A DNA stretch of 64,000 nt from Coxiella endosymbiont of Amblyomma nuttalli. Its GTDB lineage: Bacteria > Pseudomonadota > Gammaproteobacteria > Coxiellales > Coxiellaceae. The stretch's first letter is position 1; each line of letters starts with the position of its first letter. Shown here one piece after another: positions 19,547 to 30,656 of the stretch. Under the pieces are notes generated by a model. It was not told the DNA's origin. It was given only the letters and a program-made list of their open reading frames with translations, and ran no database searches. The position numbers and the translations under genes are program-made. Where the stretch lies: positions 62,001 to 126,000 of the forward strand of contig NZ_CP064834.1 in assembly GCF_018107685.1 (NCBI RefSeq), in the 5' to 3' direction.

Positions 19547-20791
19547 ATGCAAAAACCAGATATAGTCATCATAGGAGCTGGATTAGTAGGCATGAGTTTG
19601 ACGGTGGCCTTACAAAATCAAGGGATACGTATAGCTGTTTTAGAACATCATTTGCCGCAGGCCACGCTCCTCACTCAAAAAGATACGCGACCGATCACTT
19701 TATCCTTAGGTAGTCATCAAATTTTACAGACTCTGGATGTATGGGATGATTTAGCCGATGAGGCTTGTCCGATTAGCATCGTACATGTATCAGAGCAAGG
19801 TGTATTGGGTGCGGTACATTTTCGAGCTGATGAATTAAGAGTACCTACCTTAGGTTATGTCGTTCCTTTCTTTAGATTACAAAAAATCCTTTATCAACGA
19901 ATCGTCTCTCAAAAAGATGTTGAGATTATTTCAATTAATCAGATACAACATATTCAATGCAGTAATGAAAATGTCGTTGTTCGTTATTTAACCGTTCATG
20001 GAGAGCAAGAATTACAAGCTAATTTATTGGTAGGCGCTGATGGTACGAAGTCCACAGTACGTCAATCCTTAAATATTCCTGTCAAAGAAGAAAATAAAAA
20101 CGAAATCGCATTGGTTGCGTTGCTGAAATTAGAAAGATCACATCGTTTCACAGCTTATGAGCGTTTTACATCGCAAGGTACATTAGCTATTTTACCCCTC
20201 TTAGATCACTATTACTGTCGTTTGGTTTGGACGATGTCGAAAATAAAAGGAGATGAAATAACACAGTGGACAGATGAAAAATTTCGAGGAGTAATTCAAA
20301 CGATTTTTGGCCATTTTCTCGGACATATTAAATCGGCGATACGAGGTAAGAAGCGATATCCATTACAACTATTGCTAACTAAACAACAAACTCGACCTCA
20401 TTGTGTGTTAATTGGAAATGCGGCACATACATTATATCCCTTTGTAGCTCAGGGATTTAATTTAGGCTTACGGGATGTAGCAGTCTTGAGTGAAATGTTA
20501 ACGACCGCACGTCGCGAAAAAAAATCATTAGGTGATGCCTATCTTTTACAGAGCTATGAACGATGGCGTAAAACTGATCAGAACTGGATAGCCGGATTAG
20601 CGCGTGGCATTTCAGAATGGTTTGGTTTGCAATTGCCGTTAATAAATCGCTTGCGTGGATTAGCTTTATTAACAACAGAACTATTATTTCCACTTAAAAA
20701 GCATCTGGCTAAAAGTATAATGGGTTTATCCGGTCGTTTGCCAAAATTAGTACGAGGATTGAGACTTGATGATCATGAAAAAGCCATCTGA
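19547..20791 (+). CDS. ubiH: Ubiquinone hydroxylase UbiH (FAD monooxygenase)
   Basis: Flavin-dependent ring hydroxylase of the UbiH/UbiI/UbiF family. The Rossmann motif IVIIGAGLVGMSL lies at the N-terminus, the DG motif GADGTKSTVR is in the middle, and the second FAD motif appears as IGNAAHTLYPFVAQGFNLGLRD. The GN form, in place of GD, is typical of UbiH and separates it from its neighbour. I started at the ATG at 19547 (MQKPDIVIIGAG); the frame is open to 19478, and an ATG at 19538 is also possible. None has a clear ribosome binding site. The end overlaps the next hydroxylase gene by 26 bases, so the two are co-transcribed. It is intact. Confidence 0.9.
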   Translation: MQKPDIVIIGAGLVGMSLTVALQNQGIRIAVLEHHLPQATLLTQKDTRPITLSLGSHQILQTLDVWDDLADEACPISIVHVSEQGVLGAVHFRADELRVPTLGYVVPFFRLQKILYQRIVSQKDVEIISINQIQHIQCSNENVVVRYLTVHGEQELQANLLVGADGTKSTVRQSLNIPVKEENKNEIALVALLKLERSHRFTAYERFTSQGTLAILPLLDHYYCRLVWTMSKIKGDEITQWTDEKFRGVIQTIFGHFLGHIKSAIRGKKRYPLQLLLTKQQTRPHCVLIGNAAHTLYPFVAQGFNLGLRDVAVLSEMLTTARREKKSLGDAYLLQSYERWRKTDQNWIAGLARGISEWFGLQLPLINRLRGLALLTTELLFPLKKHLAKSIMGLSGRLPKLVRGLRLDDHEKAI

Positions 20792-21995
20792 ATTAAAGCC
20801 ACTAACGATTATTGGTGGTGGTATGGTAGGATTATTATTGGCTGCATTATTAGCTGACGGGAAAATAAATGTTGTGGTTGTTGAAGCGGAAAAACCACTA
20901 TTACGGTGGGATAAGGATAATTTGGATTCACGTGTGAGTGCGATCAATGTTGCATCACAATGCTTATTAAAAACAATTGACATTTGGAAAGAAATTAGTT
21001 CACGGGCCTATTCTCCCTTAATAAAACTAAAAGTGTGGGATGGTTTGGGAGGAGCTGAGGTTATGTTCGATAGTGCAGATGTTGGTACGCCATCATTAGG
21101 CGCTATTGTTGAAAACCGAGAAATAATTCGTGTTTTATGGAGACGATTACAAAACGATCCTTACGTCACACTGATTTGTCCTGCAAAACCTCTCAATTTA
21201 TTATTATCAAAAGATTTTATTGAACTTGAATTGAATAATAAACAAAAAATACAAACGTTTTGTCTGGTAGGTGCTGATGGTTCAGATTCCTGGCTACGGG
21301 AAAAGATGAGAATTGAGTTAAGTGAACATGCTTATAAGCAAAGTGCTGTAGTTACGGTTGTTAAAACCGTAAATGATCATCAGCAAACAGGTTGGCAGGT
21401 TTTCTTGCCAGAGGCAGTATTAGCGTTATTACCGCTGAATGATCCACATCATTGTGCTATGGTATGGTCTCTCTCGACTGAAGAAGTGGATAAATTAATG
21501 ATGATGAAAGAAAGAACATTTAACGTAGCATTAAATAATGCCTTCGGATCGCGATTGGGAGGAATTTTTTGCCTAAATTCTCCTAGATCGTTCCCGTTAA
21601 TTATGCGTCATGCAAAAAAATATGTCCGACCACGCATGGTACTTATGGGCGATGCGGCGCATACGATTCATCCATTGGCGGGCCAAGGTGTAAATTTAGG
21701 ATTTATGGATGCAGCTTGTTTAGCCCAATGTATTATTGATGCACAACAAGAACAGCGAGATGTAGGCAGTTTGCGAGTTTTGCGCCGCTATGAGCGTTGG
21801 CGTAAAAGCGACAATGTAATGATGTTAGTTGCTATTGCTTTACTTAAAGAATGCTTTTGCACTCAGTTTCCCTTCATAGTGCAAGCACGTAATGTGGGTT
21901 TAACAATAGTTGATCGTTTGAATTTCTTCAAAAATTGTTGTATGAAAATTGCTATGGGAAAGATTGGTAATTTACCAAAGCTAATGAAACGCTAG
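20766..21995 (+). CDS. ubiI: Second ubiquinone FAD-hydroxylase (UbiI/VisC-like)
   Basis: Paralogue of UbiH in the same operon. The N-terminal FAD motif is TIIGGGMVGLLLAALLA, the DG motif is VGADGSDSWLRE, and the second FAD motif is MGDAAHTIHPLAGQGVNLGFMD, the canonical form for UbiI/UbiF/VisC. Its 409 residues are normal. Position directly behind ubiH matches visC (ubiI) of E. coli; which ring position it hydroxylates cannot be read from the sequence, and some bacteria use a broad-specificity enzyme here. The start may be any of three clustered ATGs (20766, 20769, 20775). It overlaps ubiH by 26 bases. It is intact. Confidence 0.88.
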   Translation: MMIMKKPSELKPLTIIGGGMVGLLLAALLADGKINVVVVEAEKPLLRWDKDNLDSRVSAINVASQCLLKTIDIWKEISSRAYSPLIKLKVWDGLGGAEVMFDSADVGTPSLGAIVENREIIRVLWRRLQNDPYVTLICPAKPLNLLLSKDFIELELNNKQKIQTFCLVGADGSDSWLREKMRIELSEHAYKQSAVVTVVKTVNDHQQTGWQVFLPEAVLALLPLNDPHHCAMVWSLSTEEVDKLMMMKERTFNVALNNAFGSRLGGIFCLNSPRSFPLIMRHAKKYVRPRMVLMGDAAHTIHPLAGQGVNLGFMDAACLAQCIIDAQQEQRDVGSLRVLRRYERWRKSDNVMMLVAIALLKECFCTQFPFIVQARNVGLTIVDRLNFFKNCCMKIAMGKIGNLPKLMKR

Positions 21996-23357
21996 TATTT
22001 AAATACTATATTGGTCTTGTTATGCAACATGTTAAAGCTGTTAAAAGCGTAGGATTGTTAAAAGCATAGGAGGTTTTTTAAGGCAAACAGGATTCTTTCT
22101 CACTGAATCGAGAAAGTGACGTCATGCTGTTCGTAATTGTATGTATTTAAAGAAAAAGCGATTGGGTCAATCTCATTTGTTTCTCTCAATAATTCGGACT
22201 TGATTACCAGATAACAATTGATTCTAATACTTTGAAACGAGATAGGGTAGCTTGAATAATACGTATACAGCTACGAACATTTTAGTTGGATGATGAGAAA
22301 ACTATACTTTTCTACAGCTTTTTGAAGTGTAATGCAGACCAGACTATTATAGGTTGACGCTCCTTTAAAAAGGCGTGGATAGCGCTTTGCTAATTTTCTT
22401 AACAAAGTCTAATAAGAAGGGACAACAGTTAAAAGCTCTCATCAAAAAACAATGGCCGAAAAAATAAGTGATAAAAGAGGTCAATAAAGAACAAACAGAA
22501 AATAAAAAATAAAACAAGACCATTTGATTCGTCGATATTTTCTTGCGGGGCATTAATCGGCTATTCCATTTACGTAACTTTTATTATTCACCATCTCTCT
22601 GCTTTTCTGGACGGTACTTGTTATTCTGTTTCTCCTGCGAACAGCCATTTGAACACAATATCCTTATTCTAGGATAATTATTTTAGGATAATTCACTTTT
22701 TACAATTCTCTTTTCCACAGATCTAATTGGTTAGACACCAATTTCGCAGCTCGTTATTTCACAAATTAACGGTATCACTCACCTGTAAAACAAGCAACAC
22801 ATGTATGCATCTATTCAGGAACCTCAAAGTCAATCTTCCTAGAAAGTAGCGCTTATCAAATACCCTCACAAGGACTGGATGTAGTACTAAGATTCATAAA
22901 TTTCACTAACTTGAATGTCTCTCCAATATATTATCTCTTAAAACGATCATCATACACTGCTTTCTACGTACAACTAACCATCATGCCTAATTTCATTTCA
23001 GATTTTCTATGTCTGGCTCATAGATAAAGATATGCTACGATTTTAAAATCAGTATTGAATAGGCTTTTCAAATGATTATTTTCGAATGTCAAAATATACT
23101 AAGTTAGAACTATAGAATTGCAACTAAGTTAGCATTACCTCTTTTCTTCGCACTTCATTTCAATTGCTATTAGGTAAATTGATCAATAAACTGAGCGGAA
23201 TCTTTTTTCTCTCATAGCGATCAAATCGATACAACATATTGCTGATTTATAAGATTTGTATCATAAAACCAAAAATCCCTATAGATAGGGAAAGCAACTT
23301 GATCCTCCCCATAACTCTCGTTACTATGTCAAATTCACTTCATTATGCGAGAATAAT
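21996..23357. other. Noncoding stretch between ubiI and aspS
   Basis: About 1.4 kb. It contains a short minus-strand open frame with two hydrophobic segments (22365-22553, listed separately) and otherwise no recognisable gene. A 7-bp stem (tccctat/ataggga, 23276-23291 region) lies about 70 bases before aspS without a U-run. Nothing else was assigned. Confidence 0.5.
22365..22553 (-). CDS. Small hydrophobic open frame, doubtful
   Basis: Sixty-two codons with an initial basic segment (MPRKKISTNQ), a strongly hydrophobic stretch at about residues 11-35 and a basic end (VKKISKALSTPF). It could be a small membrane protein or the tail of a decayed one. No ribosome binding site is evident before the ATG, and the hydrophobic residues are mostly Phe, Leu and Tyr, which AT-rich noncoding DNA also yields. 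I do not recognise a family. Confidence 0.2.
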   Translation of the reverse strand: MPRKKISTNQMVLFYFLFSVCSLLTSFITYFFGHCFLMRAFNCCPFLLDFVKKISKALSTPF

Positions 23358-25136
23358 ATGCGCACGCATTACACTGATGAGATCAATGCATCATTGACTG
23401 GTCAAACAGTAACACTCTGTGGATGGGTGCATAGGCGTCGAGATCATGGAGGATTAATTTTCATCGATCTACGCGATCGAGAAGGATTGGTTCAGGTGAT
23501 TTTCAGTCCGGTACAAGCGCAAATTTTCAAAACAGCTGAAAATTTGCGAAACGAGTATGTGGTTAAAATTACAGGTACTGTTAATAAGCGTCCTGAAGGA
23601 ACTATTAATCCCAGTATTTCGTCCGGAGAAATGGAAATCGTTGCAATTCGCCTTGAATTATTAAATAAATCTAAACCACTACCTTTCAATATTAATCAAT
23701 ATCAGGAAGTCGGAGAAGAAATTCGCTTGAAGTATCGTTACTTAGATTTAAGGCGACCGGAGATGGCTCATCGGATTAAAATGCGTTCGCATATTACTCG
23801 AGAAATTCGCCGCTTTTTAAATAAGCGAAATTTTCTCGATATTGAGACGCCGATGCTAACAAAATCAACGCCAGAAGGTGCTCGTGATTATTTAGTTCCG
23901 AGCCGCGTCGAATATGGTCATTTTTTTGCGTTGCCGCAATCGCCGCAAATCTTTAAAGAAATTTTGATGGTAGCTGGTTTTGATCGCTATTATCAAATAG
24001 TGCGATGTTTTCGTGATGAAGATTTACGAGCTGATCGCCAACCTGAATTTACCCAGCTTGATTTAGAAATGTCATTTATTGAAGAAAAAGATATTCAAGA
24101 TTTAGTGGAAATCCTAATTCGGTATTTATTTTCCACGTTTTTAAGTGTACAACTGCCGAATCCTTTTCCACGCATGACCTATGCCGACGCAATAAAAAAC
24201 TATGGCACGGATCGGCCTGACCTTCGCAACCCTCTTATTTTTATAGATATAACTGATCTTATGAAATCGGTTGCATTCAAAGTATTTAAAGAACCAGCTA
24301 ATGATCCCAAGGGTCGTGTAGTTGCTTTGCGATTACCTGGTGGCTTAGAGCTAACGCGTAAAGCTATTGATGATTATACGCAACTCGTCGAAATTTATGG
24401 CGCTAAAGGGCTGTCCTATATCAAAATTGAGAATATCGAAAAAAGTTTTGAAGGATTATATTCACCAATTCTGAAATTTTTACCTGACAATATTATCATT
24501 GAAATTCTCAAGCGTACGCAAGCACAAAGCGGAGACATTCTATTTTTTGGAGCAGATAAAGCGCAAATAGTAAATGAGTCTTTAAGTGCGTTGCGTGATC
24601 GTTTATGCGCAGATCGCAATCTGTATCAAGAAAAATGGAAACCATTATGGGTTACAGATTTTCCGATGTTTAGACGCGAAGATACAGAAACCTCCTGGAA
24701 AGTATTACATCATCCATTTACCGCTCCTCAAGAAACAGATACCGAAACACTTCTTGCTGATCCAGGTGCTGCACTTTCCCATGCTTATGACATGGTTTTA
24801 AACGGCAACGAAATTGGTGGCGGTTCAATTCGCATTAATAACATTGAAATGCAGTACACAGTATTAAAAATTTTGGGAATTTCTAGGGAAATAGCCGAAG
24901 CACAATTTGGTCATCTACTGACAGCATTGCAGTTTGGTTGTCCTCCATTAGGAGGTATGGCATTTGGGTTAGATCGTTTAGTTGCCATCATGACAGATAC
25001 CACCTCTATCCGTGATGTCATTGCGTTCCCAAAAACACAAACTACTCATTGTCTATTAACGAACGCTCCTACGTCGATTGAAATTCAACAGTTAGACACT
25101 TTGGGATTACGAATAAACAAACACAGAAGAGAATAA
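23358..25136 (+). CDS. aspS: Aspartyl-tRNA synthetase
   Basis: Class II aminoacyl-tRNA synthetase charging tRNA-Asp (possibly also tRNA-Asn). The N-terminal OB-fold anticodon domain begins [20 protein letters not shown] and includes [12 protein letters not shown]. Motif 2 [18 protein letters not shown] is near residues 217-234, the bacterial GAD insertion domain follows, and motif 3 [13 protein letters not shown] lies near residues 533-545. Its 592 residues are the normal bacterial length. It heads the run aspS-yebC-ruvC-ruvA-ruvB, with only 22 bases to yebC. It is intact. Confidence 0.96.
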   Translation: MRTHYTDEINASLTGQTVTLCGWVHRRRDHGGLIFIDLRDREGLVQVIFSPVQAQIFKTAENLRNEYVVKITGTVNKRPEGTINPSISSGEMEIVAIRLELLNKSKPLPFNINQYQEVGEEIRLKYRYLDLRRPEMAHRIKMRSHITREIRRFLNKRNFLDIETPMLTKSTPEGARDYLVPSRVEYGHFFALPQSPQIFKEILMVAGFDRYYQIVRCFRDEDLRADRQPEFTQLDLEMSFIEEKDIQDLVEILIRYLFSTFLSVQLPNPFPRMTYADAIKNYGTDRPDLRNPLIFIDITDLMKSVAFKVFKEPANDPKGRVVALRLPGGLELTRKAIDDYTQLVEIYGAKGLSYIKIENIEKSFEGLYSPILKFLPDNIIIEILKRTQAQSGDILFFGADKAQIVNESLSALRDRLCADRNLYQEKWKPLWVTDFPMFRREDTETSWKVLHHPFTAPQETDTETLLADPGAALSHAYDMVLNGNEIGGGSIRINNIEMQYTVLKILGISREIAEAQFGHLLTALQFGCPPLGGMAFGLDRLVAIMTDTTSIRDVIAFPKTQTTHCLLTNAPTSIEIQQLDTLGLRINKHRRE

Positions 25137-25158
25137 CTTCCTTTATCGGGTATTTATC

Positions 25159-25884
25159 ATGGCTGGACATAGCAAATGGACAAATATTAGGCATACCAAA
25201 GCACGGCAAGATGCAAAACGCAGCAAGGTCTTTACAAAATTAATCCGCGAAATCAGTATAGCAGCACGATTAGGTAGTCAAGATATTGATTTTAATCCCA
25301 GACTACGCGCGGTGATAGATAAAGCTTATACTGCTAATATGACAAAAAATACGATTCATCGCGCTATTAAGCGAAGCGCTGGTAATGAAGCTAGTAGATA
25401 TAATCTGACGGAAATCTGCTATGAAGGGTATGGTCCTAATAGCGTTGCTGTCATGGTGGATTGTTTGACCGATAATAAAAATCGCACTGTGACTGAAGTT
25501 CGACATGCTTTCAGCAAGTGTGGGGGCAATTTGGGTACAGATGGTTCGGTCGCTTATCTTTTCATACAACGCGGTTTACTTACTTTCCCTATTAATAGTG
25601 ACGAAGAAAAAATTATCGAAATAGCCCTAGAAATGGATACAGATGATGTCATAATGAATGATGATGGAAGCATCGATATTATTACGGTTCCTGAGCAATT
25701 TGAAAGGGTGTACCATACCATGAAAGGCGCTAACCTCAAGCCTTCTCGTGCAGAAATAACTATGTTGGCTTTAACTAAAATGAAATTAAATAAAAAAAAT
25801 GCTGAACAAATGTTCCGTCTGACGGAAATGTTGGAAGCTTTAGATGACGTAAAAAATGTCTATTCCAACGCCGATTATCCCTAG
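25159..25884 (+). CDS. yebC: YebC/PmpR family transcriptional or translational regulator
   Basis: A 241-residue TACO1/YebC protein, recognised from the invariant N-terminus MAGHSKWTNIRHTKARQDAK followed by KVFTKLIREI, and NPRLRAVIDKAYTANMTK. Members act as DNA-binding regulators or help ribosomes through difficult sequences; which applies here cannot be told. It commonly stands directly before ruvC in gammaproteobacteria, as here (45 bases upstream). It is intact. Confidence 0.93.
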   Translation: MAGHSKWTNIRHTKARQDAKRSKVFTKLIREISIAARLGSQDIDFNPRLRAVIDKAYTANMTKNTIHRAIKRSAGNEASRYNLTEICYEGYGPNSVAVMVDCLTDNKNRTVTEVRHAFSKCGGNLGTDGSVAYLFIQRGLLTFPINSDEEKIIEIALEMDTDDVIMNDDGSIDIITVPEQFERVYHTMKGANLKPSRAEITMLALTKMKLNKKNAEQMFRLTEMLEALDDVKNVYSNADYP

Positions 25885-25929
25885 ATGAAATACTATAAAT
25901 AATAACGCTCTATCAACGAGTATCTGTGT

Positions 25930-26490
25930 GTGGAACCCCTATTGACTAGAATAAACAACCAATGTACTACGGCATCAAAACGAATTATCATCGGAATCGA
26001 TCCAGGGTCGCGTATTACAGGCTATGGGGTAATCTGGTCACAAGAATCAAAACAAGGCTGTATTACATTTGGACAAATCAAAACAAATTTCAAATCACTC
26101 AATCTCCGCTTACAGGAGATTGATGAGGGATTACGTCATATAATGGCTATTTACCAGCCACAGGAAGCTGCTATCGAACAAGTATTTATTTTTCATAATC
26201 CTCAATCAGCTTTAAAACTCGGACAAGCTCGCGGTGCGGCTCTCGTTGCCACCGCTAGTCGGGCATTACCCGTAACCGAATACAGCGCACGTCAAATCAA
26301 ACAAGCTATCGTAGGATATGGGGCTGCAACTAAAATACAAGTACAGCATATGGTTCGAATGTTGTTACAATTAGTTAAATCACCACCAGCCGATGCGGCA
26401 GATGCGTTAGCAATCGCATTGTGTCATGCAAGGATTCAACGCTTGTCAGAAAGATTAATGCAGATTGAAAAAAAAGGAACTCAAGTATGA
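25930..26490 (+). CDS. ruvC: Crossover junction endodeoxyribonuclease RuvC
   Basis: Resolves Holliday junctions by symmetrical cleavage, acting with RuvAB. The first acidic residue is in IIIGIDPGSRITGYGVI, the second in AAIEQVFIFHNPQSALKLG, and the final pair in PADAADALAIALCHARI. The reading frame has no ATG upstream of the catalytic strand; the GTG at 25930 (or TTG at 25942) must serve as start, giving a longer N-terminal tail (about 17 residues) than in E. coli. The end overlaps ruvA by four bases (ATGA). It is intact apart from the unusual start. Confidence 0.93.
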   Translation: MEPLLTRINNQCTTASKRIIIGIDPGSRITGYGVIWSQESKQGCITFGQIKTNFKSLNLRLQEIDEGLRHIMAIYQPQEAAIEQVFIFHNPQSALKLGQARGAALVATASRALPVTEYSARQIKQAIVGYGAATKIQVQHMVRMLLQLVKSPPADAADALAIALCHARIQRLSERLMQIEKKGTQV

Positions 26491-27077
26491 TCGGACGTCT
26501 TCGTGGTATTATACTTGCAAAACAACCGCCATATTTATTGTTAGAAGCAGCTAGGGTTGGTTACGAAATTTCAGCGCCCTTATCTACTTTTCATCATTTA
26601 CCCAATATCTCTGAAGAAGTTATTCTTTATACCCATCTAGTTATTTATAAAGACGCTCACATACTTTATGGATTTCATAATGAACATGATCGGCGGTTAT
26701 TTCGCGCTTTAATCAAAGTGAACGGTGTTGGTCCCAAATCCGCTTTAACGATCTTATCAACCATAGACCCTGATGAATTTGTGCAATGCATTCTCAATCA
26801 GAATATTGATCAACTTGTTAGCACCCCTGGCATTGGACGAAAAACAGCAGAACGCTTAATGATAGAAACTAGAGACGTACTAATGCGCTGGCAAACAAAT
26901 GAATTCATTTCAAAAGAAAATATCCCTTCCACTAATCAATCGATGCAGGATGCTATCAGCGCATTAATTGCGTTAGGATATAAACCTAAAGAAGCCAAAC
27001 GTGTCATTAATGCAGTTCAGCAACCTTCACTTACTAGTGAAGGATTAATTCGTTTGGCACTAAAGCAGATAAAATAA
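26487..27077 (+). CDS. ruvA: Holliday junction DNA helicase subunit RuvA
   Basis: Tetrameric junction-binding protein that loads RuvB. It starts with the OB-fold ([19 protein letters not shown]), has two helix-hairpin-helix motifs ([12 protein letters not shown] and [13 protein letters not shown]), and ends with the flexible domain III that contacts RuvB ([20 protein letters not shown]). Its 196 residues are typical. It overlaps ruvC by four bases and lies 13 bases before ruvB, so the three are one operon. It is intact. Confidence 0.95.
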   Translation: MIGRLRGIILAKQPPYLLLEAARVGYEISAPLSTFHHLPNISEEVILYTHLVIYKDAHILYGFHNEHDRRLFRALIKVNGVGPKSALTILSTIDPDEFVQCILNQNIDQLVSTPGIGRKTAERLMIETRDVLMRWQTNEFISKENIPSTNQSMQDAISALIALGYKPKEAKRVINAVQQPSLTSEGLIRLALKQIK

Positions 27078-27090
27078 CAAGAGCATATTA

Positions 27091-28134
27091 ATGAATACAA
27101 CAGAAACTCAAACAAATCTTGCTAATGATACCGTTATGCAATCTAGTAACCCTGCCATTGAACACTCTATCCGACCTCGACGACTTCAAGATTATATCGG
27201 TCAAAGGAGCGTTCGTGAGCACATGGAAATTTTTATTCGTGCAGCTGTTAAGCGAAGCGAATCGCTAGATCATGTTTTAATTTTTGGACCACCAGGTTTA
27301 GGTAAGACCACATTAGCACATATAATCGCCTACGAAATGCGTGCAGGCCTGAAGCAAACATCAGGGCCTCTGATTGAAAAAGCAGGAGATCTTGCAGCAT
27401 TGCTCACTAATCTTGAGCCTCACGATGTTTTGTTTATCGACGAAATTCACCGATTAAATCCCGCTGTTGAAGAAATCTTATATCCAGCCTTGGAAGATTT
27501 CCAACTGGATATCATTATCGGAGAAGGGCCAGCTGCGCGATCGATTAAACTAGATTTGCCACCCTTTACATTAGTCGGCGCCACAATGCGCGCCGGATTA
27601 TTAACATCACCATTTCGTGATCGCTTTGGCATCGTTGAACGATTAGAATTTTATCGTGTTAATGAACTTATTCATATTATCAAACGCGCCGCTCATATTT
27701 TTGGTGTCGATATTGAGGAAAATGGCGCAATCGAAATTGCACAACGATCTCGTGGTACACCGCGCATTGCTAATCGATTGCTTCGCCGGGTTCGTGATTT
27801 CGCGCAAGTACGTACGAATGGTGTCATTACCGAATCTATCGCAAAAGAAGCATTGAATTTATTAAGCATTGATATTCGCGGTTTAGATTTAATGGATCGA
27901 AAATTACTCCATACGATCATTGAAAAATTTCAAGGTGGTCCTGTTGGTATTGAAAGCTTAGCTGCAGCTATCAGTGAAGAGCGTGGTACCATTGAGGATG
28001 TTATCGAACCTTATCTAATTCAGGAAGGCCTTATTCTTCGTACACCTCGTGGACGAATTGTCACGCAGCAAACTTATCAGCACTTCGGCTTGCCAGTCCA
28101 TACTCTATTCTCCCCTATCATTAATGAAAAATAA
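27091..28134 (+). CDS. ruvB: Holliday junction branch migration ATPase RuvB
   Basis: AAA+ motor that drives branch migration with RuvA. It has the N-terminal signature [12 protein letters not shown], Walker [14 protein letters not shown], Walker [15 protein letters not shown], the sensor 1 region [20 protein letters not shown], the arginine-containing [19 protein letters not shown], and a winged-helix C-terminus ending with [17 protein letters not shown]. Its 347 residues are normal. It closes the aspS-ruvB run; nothing recognisable follows for 2.5 kb. It is intact. Confidence 0.96.
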   Translation: MNTTETQTNLANDTVMQSSNPAIEHSIRPRRLQDYIGQRSVREHMEIFIRAAVKRSESLDHVLIFGPPGLGKTTLAHIIAYEMRAGLKQTSGPLIEKAGDLAALLTNLEPHDVLFIDEIHRLNPAVEEILYPALEDFQLDIIIGEGPAARSIKLDLPPFTLVGATMRAGLLTSPFRDRFGIVERLEFYRVNELIHIIKRAAHIFGVDIEENGAIEIAQRSRGTPRIANRLLRRVRDFAQVRTNGVITESIAKEALNLLSIDIRGLDLMDRKLLHTIIEKFQGGPVGIESLAAAISEERGTIEDVIEPYLIQEGLILRTPRGRIVTQQTYQHFGLPVHTLFSPIINEK

Positions 28135-28942
28135 AAAATCTAAATCTTGTCTTGTTGTCCCTGTAAATGAAAGAAGTGCAATAGAAATACATAATTAATA
28201 GAAATAGCTTTTTGAGCTTGCTTCCTGGAGTGAGAATAGTGGATTCAATGGTATTACTTATGATAAAGGCATCTATGCAACTGTCTTACACGAAAAATTA
28301 GATCTGTAAATTGTGTGGATAACAGCAATACAGGGATTGAATTGTAACAAACAACATACCCCTTGGAGCAGCAGGTATGATGCTTATATTAGAAGTCCTT
28401 ACGTACCATTATTGTACTTAAAATGAAAAGTTACTGTCGCTTTATAACCTTCTAAATAAAACCACTACCAAAGGTAGTCCACATTAGAGGTGATAATAGG
28501 TCAGATTATGGAAAAATGGTACAAATCATGATACTCTTACAAAAGATAGGCACAGGTAGTATCAATTTACTTACCTAAAATAGCCCCACATAAAATAGGT
28601 TAAAATCAGCAGGATACTAAAATAAACTGCTTTAATTCTATTCATTGCGTTAGTTTTAGCGTTTTGCACATATAGCATTTGTACATTATGATGCAACATC
28701 TAGCTCCAACATTATACGGGCTACTAGCCCCTGGTCCATATCAGTCAGATGGGATAACAACAATGCTCTCTTAAACATAGAAACTGTTCAACTACAAAAT
28801 ACAGTAATTTTTATCAATGTTCTATCTTTTAATCTTCCTTTGCTATCCTACTCATCCAAAAAACTCAATTCACATAATTGAAATAACTTCATCTGAAAAA
28901 TATTTAGTATTGAAATCTGAACATCTCGCAGGGATATAGACT

Positions 28943-29278
28943 ACTAGTTCACAACTTTTATGTGATAATAGACTGACCCATCAAATCTACTTCTACTTTA
29001 GATATGGCAAAATCAACAAATCGACACACGAGCGTTTTATTACATCAAAGCCGAATAATTACTATACGATCATAATTAAGACTAACAAGCAACCTGATAA
29101 GTCATCAATGCTATTTACTTTCTTACCAATCGATGGGATACCTCGTGAGGTAGGACCGCAGTCACTGCAAAAACGGTTAAGTCGCTTACGGGTGGGGTTA
29201 ATAAGTAAGTATATATGGAGCGTGTATCAATGCGCTCTCACATTTTCTTTTTATCACAACACATTTATGAAAATTTGA
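28943..29278 (+). other. Open stop-to-stop stretch, possible gene remnant
   Basis: About 110 codons free of stops in an AT-rich region where stops are frequent, ending with TGA at 29276-29278. The last part, from an ATG at 29108, reads with LPIDGIPREVGPQSLQKRLS and RLRVGLISKYIW, which has a protein-like mix of charged and hydrophobic residues. There is no ribosome binding site before the ATG and I know no matching family. It may be a fragment of a decayed gene or chance. Confidence 0.25.
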
Positions 29279-29846
29279 AAGAATGTATAGAATTCAGTAT
29301 GGAAAATTCTACATGCTTTAGCAATATTTCTGTCCGCTAAATATTTCTTCGATACAATAAGTGTTTTCATGTCAATTCAATCAGGATCATTAATCCTGAG
29401 AACTCGCGGTTTTTATATCTACAATCAATATACATGATAGACAAAAACCTATTTATCTACGATGATGCCATGCGATGATCTACTGCAGAGTAGGATAATC
29501 GCAGACCTTCCATAGCGGAAAACACTAAATTTGTACACCACACACACAAATGGCACACCGTATAGTTTTGATCTACGTCTTGTGCTATATATCCATATGT
29601 ATAGCCAGATCTAAAATATATATAGCTAGATCTAAAAATAATCGGCCTCTAAGTAAAGAAGAAAATTCCTGTTAAGTGCTGGCAAGAAGTACTTGGATTA
29701 AATTTCATTAAAATTAACGTACAACTCTCTACATAATTATCAATATCAATTGGGAACCAATGTTATTCAAAAAACCATCGAAAAAAGAGACTATTGATTA
29801 ACTGCAATAGATCTATACAAAACAGCTTTTCTAAACCGCTTTCTAA

Positions 29847-29872
29847 ACAAGTGTTAAGTACAAGTGTTAAGT
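29847..29872. repeat. Perfect tandem duplication, 13 bp x 2
   Basis: The unit acaagtgttaagt occurs twice in direct succession. Confidence 0.9.
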
Positions 29873-30656
29873 CATTTTTTCTTCAAACACCTACTTTGTT
29901 TATTAACCCTTCCTAAACCAACTAAAGAACTTTATCTATTCGATAGTATTTATGTTTTAGTAAAAGCTTTTTCATCGATACTTCTATCATTATCTTTCTA
30001 ATTTAAAAATGCTATTGCATACTCATCAACTTAATACAACGCATTTATAATGAATTTTCATCGTGAGTTATATTTTGTGAGATTACACAAATCCTATCAC
30101 TATCATTACTGATAAATTTGCGCAAACAGTAGAACTTATTTATTTAGATGAATTTTCACGTTAAAAATGAAGCGGATGCTTTTTCTAAAAAGTTTATTAG
30201 GTATTTTTTTAAAAGAATACCACCTCATGATCTTTACATAAAGATAGTTTGCAACATGATACTTGATTTCAGTCATTAAATTAAATTATCGTTAAACAAC
30301 GTGGTATCGTTTAATTTTGTCTTATTATAACTTTTATAACATCAACCGTCCGCTAGTACTGCTAGTAAAATTATTTGGTCGATAAATTCCCGTTCACAAG
30401 AGAGTAGCAGATGTAGTCCAGTTTGAATGTCTATATCTTTACGGAACATCACGATGCTCATAATTGTCTTTAAATTACTTGCTTTATTCTTAAATTATAA
30501 GGAATATTTCCCATGGTACAGAAATACAACTTATTATTGATAGGATATCAAATTACTATATCTTGAGGGTGGGTTATGCTTTGCTTTAAATCTACATACG
30601 TATAACTGCACTCATTTAAAATGCAATCGATAAACTATATCTTAAGATCTTAAAAA

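Larger units (their letters stand above)
28135..30656. other. Long noncoding stretch between ruvB and nhaA
   Basis: About 2.5 kb without a supportable gene. One plus-strand frame stays open from about 28943 to 29278 and is listed separately as a possible remnant. A 13-bp tandem duplication lies at 29847-29872. No tRNA, terminator or known gene was seen. Confidence 0.5.

Noticed and set aside
29130-29150. Short palindrome tacctc-gt-gaggta
   Set aside because: Only six base pairs with a two-base gap and inside a possible coding remnant; too weak to call a site.
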